Shown one piece after another: positions 1-8,113 of a DNA stretch of 50,382 nucleotides; positions within the stretch are counted from its first letter, which is position 1, and the number at the start of each line of letters is the position of its first letter. The position numbers were made by a program, and so were the translations under genes. Source of the DNA: Acidobacteriota bacterium (GTDB lineage Bacteria; Acidobacteriota; Terriglobia; Acidiferrales; UBA7541); contig QHZB01000204.1 of NCBI GenBank assembly GCA_003224525.1, positions 1 through 50,382 on the forward strand. Direction: 5' to 3'. The notes below the pieces were generated by a model, which worked only from the letters and a program-made list of their open reading frames with translations, ran no database searches and was not told the DNA's origin.

Positions 1-558
1 GATGCATTGAAGCGCTCGGACTCCGGTCCCGCGTTCAGCGACGCCTCTCTTCGCCGGGTTTTACTTGCTGCGGCTCGATTGCACGGGGTTGGGGACGCCG
101 GCAAGTCCCCTCAACGGGCCGCGCGCAAATTTTTGCTTGGTCTCACCATTCCTCCCGGATGGAGCAACGAAGATTGGGAACTCCTCGCTGTTGCGGTCCG
201 TTACCATCGCGGTGCCGAACCTCGGGCGAAGAATAGTCCTTTTTCCAAGTTTTCGGCGGAGCAACAAAATAGCGTCCGCGTCCTGGCCGGCGTTTTGCGG
301 CTGGCGCGCGCGCTTCGCAAGTGCGGTGTGGCGAGCGGCGCGGGGCTCCGCGCCGAAAAATCCACGGACGCCATCGTTCTGCGTGTTCCCGGCCTGGCGG
401 ATGATGTCGAGACTGCCGCTCGCCTTGCTGCAGGCAAGCATCTGTTGGAAGAGTATCTGCGCATGCCCTTGATCGTGAAGGCCGCCGCTAAACCGGAAAA
501 GGTCGTCGCTCTGACGCCCCGGCAAGTTCCGGAATTGTCGGTCATCGCTTCCGATTGA
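1..558 (+). CDS. C-terminal part of a Ppx/GppA-type HD-domain protein (5' end outside window)
   Basis: The reading frame is already open at base 1, so this is the 3' end of a longer gene; a TTG at base 7 is unlikely to be the real start. The 180-odd visible residues resemble the C-terminal all-helical HD-like domain of exopolyphosphatase/GppA proteins: a helix ending LLAAARLHGVG, then LAVAVRYHRG, then a phenylalanine-rich stretch and LAGVLRLARALRK. The same pattern (ALVRYHNRKS ... LAAILRIAEALD) occurs in the complete Ppx/GppA gene at 1223-2767, so the two are probably related. The metal-binding HD dipeptide is not evident here (LHGVG where the other has LHDTG), so it may be a non-catalytic domain. 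It is convergent with sixA. Polyphosphate or ppGpp-related function is family knowledge and unproven. Confidence 0.6.
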   Translation, partial: DALKRSDSGPAFSDASLRRVLLAAARLHGVGDAGKSPQRAARKFLLGLTIPPGWSNEDWELLAVAVRYHRGAEPRAKNSPFSKFSAEQQNSVRVLAGVLRLARALRKCGVASGAGLRAEKSTDAIVLRVPGLADDVETAARLAAGKHLLEEYLRMPLIVKAAAKPEKVVALTPRQVPELSVIASD

Positions 559-604
559 GCCAGCTCGCGATCAAGCCATCGCCGACGCAGTTTGAATAGT
601 CGGA

Positions 605-1105
605 CTACTTCCCAGCCCGCCGCAGTAACTTCGGAGTCGCCAGCCACACCAGTTCGCCAATCGGCGGCGAGAGGCGTTTCAAATCCACGAAAGCCACACC
701 CGCTTTTTTCAATGCCGTCAGGTGTTTTTTCGAGCCGAGCGCAGTGCCGATGACGTCGTCGAGTTGCGGTGCATGCCCAAAAAGAAAGACTGTGGACACC
801 TGCTTGTCCTTCGCAAGCTCCCGAAAAAGCAGCGATGGCTCCGCTCCCGGCAACAGCAAGTCCGTGCGCCGAATCTTCTGCTTGGCATATTCAAGCGCAC
901 TCGCAAAAATTTCTGCGGTCTGCGCCGCGCGCATGTACGGACTCGTCAGAAAAAGATCCGCCGTCACTCCGAGCGCTGCCACACCTTTCGCCACCTGTTC
1001 GGTCTTCTCGACGCCTTTTTCGGTCAGATACCGCTCCGAATCAGGAGGGCATTTTGGGTCCTCACGGTCAATCGCGATCCCGTGGCGAACAATATAGAGC
1101 CGCAT
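605..1105 (-). CDS. sixA: Phosphohistidine phosphatase SixA-like (histidine phosphatase superfamily)
   Basis: This 166-residue protein begins MRLYIVRHG, with the RHG catalytic motif at residues 7-9, an arginine in LTSPYMRAAQTAEIF, and the second catalytic histidine in FLFGHAPQLDDVI. Length and motif spacing fit SixA, which removes phosphate from histidine of HPt/phosphotransfer domains; short family members can have other phospho-substrates. The ATG at 1105 starts exactly at the conserved N-terminal strand. It lies downstream of the Ppx/GppA gene on the same strand with a gap of about 117 bases, a neighbourhood (SixA with Ppx/GppA and CHAD/HD-type proteins) linked in many bacteria with polyphosphate metabolism. 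Family call firm, substrate unknown. Confidence 0.85.
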   Translation of the reverse strand: MRLYIVRHGIAIDREDPKCPPDSERYLTEKGVEKTEQVAKGVAALGVTADLFLTSPYMRAAQTAEIFASALEYAKQKIRRTDLLLPGAEPSLLFRELAKDKQVSTVFLFGHAPQLDDVIGTALGSKKHLTALKKAGVAFVDLKRLSPPIGELVWLATPKLLRRAGK

Positions 1106-1222
1106 GATGATTCCCTCTCAACTGGACGTTAAAATAGGCGCCGCAAGATAAGCGCTGCGGCCAACCATTCACAAATCCTCCAGAGCATTTTTCTCTGACT
1201 GTCAAGTTTCAACTGTGAACTG

Positions 1223-2767
1223 TCAACTCACCGGCGACTGCCGGAAATAGAGTCTCACGTGGAATTCCTTTTCAAACAGCTCCGCACTGCGATTCGCGTC
1301 CCGCAAGTCTTCAGCAGCATCGCCGCGCGCGTTCACCTGCAAACCCACAGCGCCGCGCTGAAAGGAAGCGCGGATCTTCATCACGCGCTGCCGGTGTGAA
1401 TGATCCAGAGCCTCGGCGATTCGCAGTATTGCCGCAAGTCTCCGTGTGACGCGCTTGTCCGCGTTGTTCAGCGAAGAATAAGCGGTGTGATGCCCCGCGG
1501 GCGCCGACTTTCGATTGTGATAGCGCACCAGTGCCGCCGCAATGGCGCGGTCGCGCCCTTCCAGCCCCGCGATATCGCCATTCAGCGCCAGGTACTCTCC
1601 ATGTTTGTGATGTCCGCGGTGGCTGATCATGTGCCCGGTATCGTGCAGGAGCGCCCCGGCCTCCAGCAGCACGCGCGCATGCGCCGGCAAATGATGCACC
1701 GCCTGCAACTGATCGAACAGCAGAATACTCAGTTCGCGCACGTGTTCCGCGTGCTGCTGTTCGTATCCAAGCCGCCGCGCAAAACTGCGTGTGCCCACTA
1801 GCAACTGACGCGCCGCGGCGTTGTACCGGTGCGGCTCCTTGCGGGAGAACGCTTCCCGGGCAATCTCTTGCAGCAGCCCTTCGCGCACGCCAACGCCGGG
1901 GAGCGCAAAGGTGCGCAAGTTCAAGTAACGACCGAGCGTAAGAAACGTGATGGCAGCGACGGCCATCACGTCGGCGCGGTCACGCCGCACCGCATAAGCC
2001 TTCATACGCTCGCGCACGTCTCGCCTGAGAATGTCCGGCAGGCGCGCGCGCAAGAGCGATAGCTCCATCGTCTGCAGACCGTGCTGGCGCGGTCCCGGCG
2101 CGACATTCGCCAGCGTTTCCGCGTTCCCCCCCAGCGCCACCGCTATGCTCTCTCCCAGATTCGGCCGCGGCGCCAATTTCGACTCCAGCAGCGCGCGCAC
2201 GTACCTGCGCACCTGCTCCGCCTCCGCTGGACGAATCACCCCAGGAAGTTCCAGCGTGGTCATCAACCGCACCGTGCCCACCGGCAATTGCGCGCCCTGC
2301 TCGACGGTGTGGTCCCGCAGGATGCTGATCTCCAGGCTTCCGCCGCCGAGATCCGCGATACAGCGGGGAGGTGTTTCCGGTCCCAGCGCGGCCAGCACCG
2401 CTTCCCTGCCAAGGCGCGATTCCTCCGCCGCACTGATCACTTCCAGCCTGATCCCCGATTTCTGTTTGATGTCACGAACAAACGACCTGCGGTTTCGCGC
2501 TTCACGCGTGGCGCTCGTGGCTACCGCGCGATATCGCGTGACGCCGAATTCGTCCACCAATTCGCGGAAATGCCGGAAGGCTTTCGCCGCTTTCTTGAAA
2601 ATCTCTTCGCTAAAGCGGTGCCGCACGAAAACGCTCTCTCCCAGACGCAGCGGGTAGCGTTCCACGTGAATGGGTTCGATATCCAGCGCGGAATAAGCGC
2701 GCGCTACGGACAAGCGCACCGCGTTGGAACCAGCATCGATGGCGGCGATATGAACCGGCTCGGACAT
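1223..2767 (-). CDS. Ppx/GppA family phosphatase (exopolyphosphatase / pppGpp phosphohydrolase)
   Basis: The 514-residue protein has the two-part Ppx/GppA layout. The N-terminal actin-like ATPase fold carries the phosphate-binding motifs AAIDAGSNAVRLSV (residues 8-21), a region with ATSATREARN, and DLGGGSLEISIL near residue 140. The C-terminal half is an HD-like domain with ALLHDTGHMISHRGHHKH and ALVRYHNRKS. Such proteins hydrolyse polyphosphate chains or pppGpp; the sequence alone does not decide which. The start ATG at 2767 sits just before the first conserved strand. It follows the thymidylate-kinase-like gene by 8 bases on the same strand, suggesting cotranscription. Confidence 0.9.
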   Translation of the reverse strand: MSEPVHIAAIDAGSNAVRLSVARAYSALDIEPIHVERYPLRLGESVFVRHRFSEEIFKKAAKAFRHFRELVDEFGVTRYRAVATSATREARNRRSFVRDIKQKSGIRLEVISAAEESRLGREAVLAALGPETPPRCIADLGGGSLEISILRDHTVEQGAQLPVGTVRLMTTLELPGVIRPAEAEQVRRYVRALLESKLAPRPNLGESIAVALGGNAETLANVAPGPRQHGLQTMELSLLRARLPDILRRDVRERMKAYAVRRDRADVMAVAAITFLTLGRYLNLRTFALPGVGVREGLLQEIAREAFSRKEPHRYNAAARQLLVGTRSFARRLGYEQQHAEHVRELSILLFDQLQAVHHLPAHARVLLEAGALLHDTGHMISHRGHHKHGEYLALNGDIAGLEGRDRAIAAALVRYHNRKSAPAGHHTAYSSLNNADKRVTRRLAAILRIAEALDHSHRQRVMKIRASFQRGAVGLQVNARGDAAEDLRDANRSAELFEKEFHVRLYFRQSPVS

Positions 2768-2775
2768 TCCAGGAT

Positions 2776-3627
2776 CTACCGCCAGAGATGGGCAAGCGCG
2801 GCGGAGGGAGTGTACTTTGTCGCGCGAATTCCTAATTGCTCGCCGATGCGCTGGCGCAGTTGCTTGTTCACGGCGGGAACACTGGCTTCGCCGTCCAGTT
2901 CGAGGAAATTATGCTTCTTGGCCATGACTTCGAATTCGCGCTTGATCATCGTCTGATAACGGATGAACGACCAGTAGAGGTCGTGTGAAAGCGACATGTC
3001 CCGTCCGGCTTCCCAATAGCTGATCGCCTGGGCTTTTTTGAATTCGCGCCCGAAGGCCGTCTCCGGCCGCACGTTCAGCCAGAACGTCAGGTGCGGCCGC
3101 AAGGCCATCGCGTAGAGCCCGCTCATGTATTCGCGATTGATTCCGCGCACCACGCCGCGTGCGATGAGCGTGAAAATAAATCGATCCGCCAGCACGATGG
3201 TGCCGGAACGCAGCGCCGGCAGAATGCGGTGTTCCACCTGGTCGAAAAAGTCCGTGGCGTACATCAGTGCCAGCGTCAGCCGCGTCGCAGCATTCTTGGC
3301 CAGAAGTTCATCGATGTCGCGTCCCACCAGATTCGAACGCCGCAGCCCGCTAGTCTGCACCGCAAAGCCTTCCGATTCCAGCCACTCCTGCAGCAAGGCA
3401 ATCTGTGTCGACCGTCCCGACCCATCCATGCCTTCAATAACAACCAGGCTGCCGGTAATTTCGCTGGGATCGAATCCGACCAGTGGCTCGCCAAAAAAAT
3501 ATTGAGACGAAGCTTCTTCGGTTACCACAGCCGTCTTTGCCGGGGCCGCCGGGGGAGCGGCCGCGGGTGTTTCCGCAGGGGGAACAGCCGCGGGTGTTTT
3601 CTCTTTTTCCGCGTCCGGCATGGTCAC
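2776..3627 (-). CDS. Thymidylate-kinase-like protein with altered P-loop (paralogue B)
   Basis: A 283-residue P-loop protein of the dTMP kinase fold. Residues 1-45 are an Ala/Pro-rich extension not found in ordinary Tmk (about 210 residues). The P-loop (residues 65-74, EGMDGSGRST) has Arg72 where Walker A normally has the invariant lysine; the codon is CGG, so this is not a misread AAA/AAG. A DRF motif follows in VLADRFIFTLIARG. The start is GTG at 3627, overlapping the TGA of the upstream paralogue (GTGA), with an alternative ATG at 3619-3621. It is probably translationally coupled to that paralogue. The two proteins share the same layout, so a heterodimer or regulatory role is possible; loss of kinase activity is inference. 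Confidence 0.75.
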   Translation of the reverse strand: MTMPDAEKEKTPAAVPPAETPAAAPPAAPAKTAVVTEEASSQYFFGEPLVGFDPSEITGSLVVIEGMDGSGRSTQIALLQEWLESEGFAVQTSGLRRSNLVGRDIDELLAKNAATRLTLALMYATDFFDQVEHRILPALRSGTIVLADRFIFTLIARGVVRGINREYMSGLYAMALRPHLTFWLNVRPETAFGREFKKAQAISYWEAGRDMSLSHDLYWSFIRYQTMIKREFEVMAKKHNFLELDGEASVPAVNKQLRQRIGEQLGIRATKYTPSAALAHLWR

Positions 3628-4388
3628 TCCGATTCCTGGACGCGTGGAGCGAAGCGCTTGAGGTCGATCTTGGAAGCCACGATTTCGCGCATCTGTTTTT
3701 GCAGCTTATTCACGGGAAGCGTGCCGTCCAGCACCACGAAATTGTCGGAGTCCACCATCCTGTCGTACTCCTCCAGAATCCGCGCCTGGAACAACCGGAA
3801 ACTCTCCGCGCGGTCGTACGACATTCCCAGGTCCATGCCAGCTTCGTAGTATTTCAGTTTCGGACGCCCGCTCAGGATGCGATGCACGGCCACGTCCAGC
3901 GGCGCGCGGAAATAAAATATAATGTCCGGAATCGGCGCAAATCGATACAGATTTCGCAGCCATCGCGCTGGGCAGCCCCGCGCCGCATCGCGCGCAAACG
4001 CCGTGTAAATGTAGCGGTCGGCAAGGACCAGGTAGTCGCCCTGAAGCAACGGCATGATCTGCCGCTCGCAGCGGTCCGCAAAATCCGCGGCGTGCAGGAG
4101 CGAGAACGTCGTCGGTGTCAGCAACCGCCGCTGCTTCCCGCGCCGCGTCGCGGATTTCACCAGCGGCGACGAATTCCATTCCGTGAAATGCAGCCGGTAT
4201 CCGCCGATTTCCAGCCACCGCTTGAGCAAATAAAGCTGCGTGCTCTTGCCCGACCCGTCCGTTCCTTCCACCACAAGCAATGCGCCCGGATACGCGCGGC
4301 TGGGAATCGGCCGGCCGGGTTGCGGAAGGGTGGATTTCGCCGGCTCGGTCCGCGGCGCCTTTTGGACGACGTCTTGTGATTCGGTCAT
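3624..4388 (-). CDS. tmk: Thymidylate kinase (dTMP kinase) family protein, paralogue A
   Basis: A 254-residue P-loop kinase with an intact Walker A motif (EGTDGSGKST, residues 41-50, Lys48), the DRY element in LVLADRYIYTAFARD, and the lid region that follows. This is the dTMP kinase family, making dTDP from dTMP and ATP. The N-terminus carries about 35 extra, proline-rich residues compared with classical Tmk. It is the first of a tightly overlapping pair with the gene at 2776-3627. Because acidobacterial genomes may carry another tmk elsewhere, the physiological substrate could differ; the family call is strong. Confidence 0.78.
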   Translation of the reverse strand: MTESQDVVQKAPRTEPAKSTLPQPGRPIPSRAYPGALLVVEGTDGSGKSTQLYLLKRWLEIGGYRLHFTEWNSSPLVKSATRRGKQRRLLTPTTFSLLHAADFADRCERQIMPLLQGDYLVLADRYIYTAFARDAARGCPARWLRNLYRFAPIPDIIFYFRAPLDVAVHRILSGRPKLKYYEAGMDLGMSYDRAESFRLFQARILEEYDRMVDSDNFVVLDGTLPVNKLQKQMREIVASKIDLKRFAPRVQESE

Positions 4389-4490
4389 CTTATTTGAGAA
4401 AAGCTCGCCTGCTCGGGACAGTAATCCTGCATTGTTACAGAGGCATTACAACACACGCGGCCAGTTCCGGCAAAGCGCGCCGCCCCTCAT

Positions 4491-5576
4491 TTAGAAAAGA
4501 GTGATCTTGATGTGCAGAAATTTCTTTGGATTCTTCCGGAAATCTCCGATCAACAGCCGCATATCCCCGGTCAAATTCGTCAAATTGTCGTACAACTTCG
4601 GATCGGAGAAGAATTTACCCGCCGTCGTCGTGTTGTCATTCAGCTTCGCGGACGCGGAGGCCAGATTCGAACTCGTATCGCGCAGCTTGTTGTAAAGAGT
4701 ATCGTCCGTGGCCAACTTGCCGAATGTCCCCTTTCCCGCGCGCACGTCCCCGATCACCGCATTGCCGTTCGTAATCGCCTGCTTGGCCTGATCGTAGAGG
4801 GTTGGGTCATACATTAACTTTCCGATCGTTCCCTTCTGCGCCCGCACATCAGCCAGGATTACATTCACGTTATCCAAACCTTCGTCCACCTTCGTATACA
4901 TCTCGTCCGATGCCACCAGTTTCCCCAGCGTGCCTTGGCCCGCCTGAATGTTCGCCAGCATCACCTCGACCTTCGCGAGCAGGCTGTTTAAGTGGTTGTA
5001 CGCCTGCTCGTCCGTCAACAATTTTCCCAGCGAGCCCTTCCCTTCCTGGACGCCCTGGATCAATTCCCTCACATCTTCGGACAGCGCATTCAGGTTTCCA
5101 AGCACTTCCGCGCTTCTCGCCACCACTTCTTTCATGGCCTTCTCTTCCGCGCCGGGAATCACGCCCGCGTCGCCGATGGGAGTTCCTGTAAAACCTCGCG
5201 TGATGTTTACGTCGCGATTGCCCAACAGCCCTTCCGTGACTAGGCTCGCGGTTGAATCCGTAAGAATGTAGCTCTGATACCGCTTGTCCACGCGCATCAC
5301 CACTTCAATGTTCTTGTTCTTATCCGCGGCCTTGCTCGGCGCCCGTGGCAGCAGCCGGATCGATTCCACGTTTCCGACTTCCACTCCGTCCACGCGTACC
5401 GGCGCTCCATTCGCTAATCCACCTACTTCTGGCAGATAGGTCGTCAGCCGGTACTTCGGCCCCAGGATTCTCACTCCCGTCACATAGAAAATTCCCGCCG
5501 CCAGCACGAAGAGGCCAACCAGCACGAAGAGGCCAACGCGCAATTCCGTCCACGTGAGTTGTTTTCGATACGCCAT
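4491..5576 (-). CDS. mlaD: MlaD/MCE-domain substrate-binding protein of an ABC lipid transporter
   Basis: The 361-residue protein has a short cytoplasmic start, one N-terminal transmembrane helix (about residues 13-32) and an MCE domain (about 36-115, YRLTTYLPEVGGLANGAPV then VDGVEVGNVESIRLLP). The C-terminal half is made of about five imperfect repeats built on G(K/Q)GTxGKLxxDxxxY, seen near LGKLLTDEQAY, LGKLVASDEMY, IGKLMYDPTLY, FGKLATDDTLY and AGKFFSDPKLY. MlaD hexamers bind phospholipids in the periplasm and hand them to the MlaE/MlaF ABC core. The gene lies 44 bases after mlaF on the same strand. The transmembrane helix contains a VGLFVLVGLFVL duplication encoded by an exact 18-bp tandem repeat (5502-5537). 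ATG 5576 is preceded by a GGAGGG ribosome site. Confidence 0.9.
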   Translation of the reverse strand: MAYRKQLTWTELRVGLFVLVGLFVLAAGIFYVTGVRILGPKYRLTTYLPEVGGLANGAPVRVDGVEVGNVESIRLLPRAPSKAADKNKNIEVVMRVDKRYQSYILTDSTASLVTEGLLGNRDVNITRGFTGTPIGDAGVIPGAEEKAMKEVVARSAEVLGNLNALSEDVRELIQGVQEGKGSLGKLLTDEQAYNHLNSLLAKVEVMLANIQAGQGTLGKLVASDEMYTKVDEGLDNVNVILADVRAQKGTIGKLMYDPTLYDQAKQAITNGNAVIGDVRAGKGTFGKLATDDTLYNKLRDTSSNLASASAKLNDNTTTAGKFFSDPKLYDNLTNLTGDMRLLIGDFRKNPKKFLHIKITLF

Positions 5577-5620
5577 CGCTGCTTCCCTCCCTCGCTACCG
5601 TGAATCAGACTACTCTATAA

Positions 5621-6457
5621 TCAAAGCAGAAATCGCCTGAGATAGGGATCTTCGGAGTTTGCAATTTCTCCAGGTTCGCCTTCGAAATAAATTCCGCCGT
5701 CCCGGTAGACCAGAAAGCGCGTTCGGGCCCCGTTCACGATCGCTGCGGCGTTCCCATGCTGTGCGTTGGGAACCACCCGTTTGGTTTCCGGATCGAAATG
5801 AAAATTCGCCAGCGCAAATCCATCCTGCAAGCGCTGCGTGGCCAGTAGCGCTGTCACTCCATACACGTCGCGCAGGCGCAGGATCAGGGTAATGATTGTC
5901 TGTGCCGTTATCGGGTCGAGCCCGGCCGTCGGTGAATCGTACAGCACGATCGGCGGGTGGTTGATCAGCGCCCTGGCAATCGAGACGCGGCGCTTCATGC
6001 CCCCGGACAATTCCGATGGCAACTGCTCGAGGGTGTGCTCCAGCTCCACGAATTGCAACACTTCGCGCACGCGCGGCTCGATCTCTTCCTCGGCTACGCC
6101 GTCTTCGCGCAACCTGTATGCCACGTTCTCCGCGACCGGCATCGAATCAAACAGCGCCCCTTCCTGAAACACAAATCCTATTTTCCGCCTAAAAGCCAGC
6201 AACTCGCTCTCTTTCATCTCCGAGACTTCATTCCCCAGCACGATGACGCTTCCGTTGTTCGGCGTCAGCAATCCCGCTGCCATCTTCAATGTCAGTGTTT
6301 TTCCCGTTCCTGTTTCACCCAGCAGGATCAGCGTCTCCCGCTCCTGCACCTGGAACGTCACTCCGCGCAGGACTGGTCCCTCGTCGAACCCCATCCACAC
6401 GTCTTCAAACGTGACGGCCGGTTCGAACCCCGCCTCCTCTTTTGTCGGTGTGCTCAT
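5621..6457 (-). CDS. mlaF: MlaF-type ABC transporter ATPase with altered Walker B and H-loop
   Basis: This is the 278-residue ATPase of the Mla-type lipid transporter. Visible motifs: Walker A GETGTGKT (47-54), Q-loop FVFQEG (Gln98), signature LSGGM (150-154), Walker B VLYDSPTAGLDP (from about 171). Two normally catalytic residues differ: the residue after the Walker B aspartate is Ser175 (codon TCA) rather than Glu, and the H-loop reads LLATQRL with Gln208 in place of His. All else is typical, and the gene sits between mlaE and mlaD in the standard order. Residues about 225-260 form an extra segment (FDPETKRVVPNAQHG...) before the end. It presumably powers phospholipid movement across the envelope, but ATP hydrolysis would need an unusual mechanism or be slow. 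Confidence 0.88.
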   Translation of the reverse strand: MSTPTKEEAGFEPAVTFEDVWMGFDEGPVLRGVTFQVQERETLILLGETGTGKTLTLKMAAGLLTPNNGSVIVLGNEVSEMKESELLAFRRKIGFVFQEGALFDSMPVAENVAYRLREDGVAEEEIEPRVREVLQFVELEHTLEQLPSELSGGMKRRVSIARALINHPPIVLYDSPTAGLDPITAQTIITLILRLRDVYGVTALLATQRLQDGFALANFHFDPETKRVVPNAQHGNAAAIVNGARTRFLVYRDGGIYFEGEPGEIANSEDPYLRRFLL

Positions 6458-6541
6458 GAAGCTAGTTCGTGATTATAGCGGCAAATCCGCTGCGCATCGG
6501 AAAGGAAACGTACCCGGTCATTCGAACGCCGGGCTCTTGCA

Positions 6542-7324
6542 TCAGAAGATTTTGTCGGAGAGATACAGCGAAAGTTTCGTCAAAAACGCATCCGCCACGA
6601 TGATCAGCACCGATCCCACCACGGCCGCGGACGTCGTGGCGCGCCCCACGCCCTGCGTGCCCCCGCGCACCGTCAGTCCTTTGTAACACCCGATCGTGGC
6701 CAGGATGAAACCGAACACCACCGGCTTCGTAAAACCTTGCATCAGGTCCGCGAAATCCAGCGCGTCAATCGCGCGCCGCCAGAATTCCACCGCACTCAGG
6801 CGAAGAGAAAAGACGGACGCGGCACATCCTCCCAGTAGCCCGACGAAATCCATAAGCGCCGTCAACAACGGAAGCATGAGCAGCGCGGCCAGCAGGCGCG
6901 GCGCGACCAGCTTGCGGCTGGGATCCGTCCCCATCGCGCGCATGGCGTCCACTTGTTCCGTCACCAGCATCGACCCCAACTCCGATGCGATCCCCGTTGC
7001 ACACCGGCCCGTCACCAGCAAACCTGTAAATGCCGGCCCCAGCTCGCGCACCAGCGCAATCGCGACGACGTCCCCGGTTAGCGATGTCTGTCCAAAGCGG
7101 ATGAATTGCGACCCGGTCTGCAACACCATAACCGCGCCGATAAAGAACCCCGACAATAAGATGATCGGCAGTGAACCGGCGCCGATAAAATCCATCTGTT
7201 CCAGAGTGTCTTGAAAGTAGTGCGGACTGGTGAAGATGTTCGCCACGGCGTGCCCAGAGAGCAATGCGTAGTCCTGAACGGCGGCCACCGCTCGTTTGGC
7301 CGCATCCCCCAATACTTGAGCCAC
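6542..7324 (-). CDS. mlaE: MlaE-type ABC transporter permease
   Basis: The protein is about 260 residues from a GTG at 7324. It shows the MlaE/YrbE pattern: LPIILLSGFFIGAVMVLQTG, the ELGPAFTGLLVTGRCATGIASELGSMLVTEQVDAM core (given here as family hallmark, 7020-6940) and hydrophobic helices to the end. The frame stays open upstream as far as 8068, but that extension is cysteine- and arginine-rich, has no family resemblance and overlaps the plus-strand PilZ-like gene at 7718, so it was rejected. GTG 7324 gives the usual family length and has AGGAAGAA about 11-13 bases upstream; ATGs at 7588 and 7597 are alternatives. First gene of mlaE-mlaF-mlaD (gap of 84 bases to mlaF). Confidence 0.82.
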   Translation of the reverse strand: MAQVLGDAAKRAVAAVQDYALLSGHAVANIFTSPHYFQDTLEQMDFIGAGSLPIILLSGFFIGAVMVLQTGSQFIRFGQTSLTGDVVAIALVRELGPAFTGLLVTGRCATGIASELGSMLVTEQVDAMRAMGTDPSRKLVAPRLLAALLMLPLLTALMDFVGLLGGCAASVFSLRLSAVEFWRRAIDALDFADLMQGFTKPVVFGFILATIGCYKGLTVRGGTQGVGRATTSAAVVGSVLIIVADAFLTKLSLYLSDKIF

Positions 7325-7717
7325 AGAGACGGCTTCTTCCTGTTTTGTCTGGCGGCCGGTGACCTGAAGAGGAGTGTCTGCCACGAGTACCTGTTCGTGT
7401 TGGCTTTCCGCGACGAACTTCTCGGCACAACTACAGGAAAGCCTAACCGCGCGGCAAGGACACGTCAAGTCAGCGATTTGGCTTCTTCTCAGCGGAACAA
7501 AATCCTTTTCGGTCTGGTATTCAGATCGCTGCTCCCGAAGCGGCGAGCCCGGTGGAGCACCCCGTGGGGCTTGAAACTTGGAGGGCATGATTCGCATTCG
7601 CGAAAAACAGGCAACAGTATATCGAAAACGAATCCCGCGCCCTCTTCGCATGAACCGCAGAAACGATGCGGTATCCGGGAGTTGGGACGGCTCGGGGCAA
7701 GTAGTGTATGTGCGACT
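7325..7717. other. Intergenic region between mlaE and a divergent PilZ-like gene
   Basis: There are about 390 bases without a convincing gene. The minus frame of mlaE remains open through it, with candidate ATGs at 7588 and 7597, but the translated stretch is unlike MlaE and unlike neighbouring proteins in composition. The region must hold divergent promoters for mlaEFD and the gene at 7718; I could not place them with confidence. Confidence 0.4.
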
Positions 7718-8065
7718 ATGGCACGATTGACCGGTCCGGAACGACGCCGCAAGGCAGGACTGAGGTTTCCGCAGACACTTCGCGTGAGACCATCCGACCC
7801 TCAGCCTCAGAGGCATGGCTTCGACGAAATCTTGCCAACTCTGAACACTGCGCGCGACAGCGTCTATTTTGCTTCGATGAACGAGTTCTACATGGCAGGC
7901 ATGCGTCTGTTTATCGCCTGTCCCTATTCGCATGGACTTGGTCCCATCAACCGCGAATCTCTCGGCAGAGTAGTCCGCATCGACAATCCCGGCCATGGCC
8001 GCCGCGGCATTGCCGTCGAAATTCTGATGCCCCTCTACCTCGGGGGCAAAGGAACCCTGAAGTAA
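7718..8065 (+). CDS. Small PilZ-like domain protein (degenerate c-di-GMP motif)
   Basis: This is a 115-residue protein from ATG 7718. The N-terminal cluster ERRRKAGLRFPQTLRV fits the RxxxR start of PilZ domains, followed by strands with MAGMRLFIACPYS, LGRVVRIDN and GIAVEIL, the usual PilZ ending. The second c-di-GMP motif ((D/N)xSxxG) appears as NTARDS, so ligand binding is doubtful. Acidobacterial genomes carry many short PilZ-like proteins of this sort. It is divergent from mlaE. Only the last part of the open frame (which extends to 7211) resembles a known domain, so the upstream part was not included. Function unknown; the family match is by pattern and moderately sure. Confidence 0.55.
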   Translation: MARLTGPERRRKAGLRFPQTLRVRPSDPQPQRHGFDEILPTLNTARDSVYFASMNEFYMAGMRLFIACPYSHGLGPINRESLGRVVRIDNPGHGRRGIAVEILMPLYLGGKGTLK

Positions 8066-8113
8066 CAATCTGAGAACAGATTGCGGAAAATGCGATCCGG
8101 TCCTGCTGACTTC

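Noticed and set aside
1140-1161. Hairpin GCCGCA/TGCGGC between sixA and ppx/gppA as terminator
   Set aside because: Only 6 bp with a 10-base loop and no T-run on either strand.
7325-8068. N-terminal extension of MlaE (508-residue reading of the frame)
   Set aside because: The added 240 residues are Cys/Arg-rich, have no MlaE likeness and overlap the PilZ-like gene on the other strand; a GTG at 7324 gives the normal family length.
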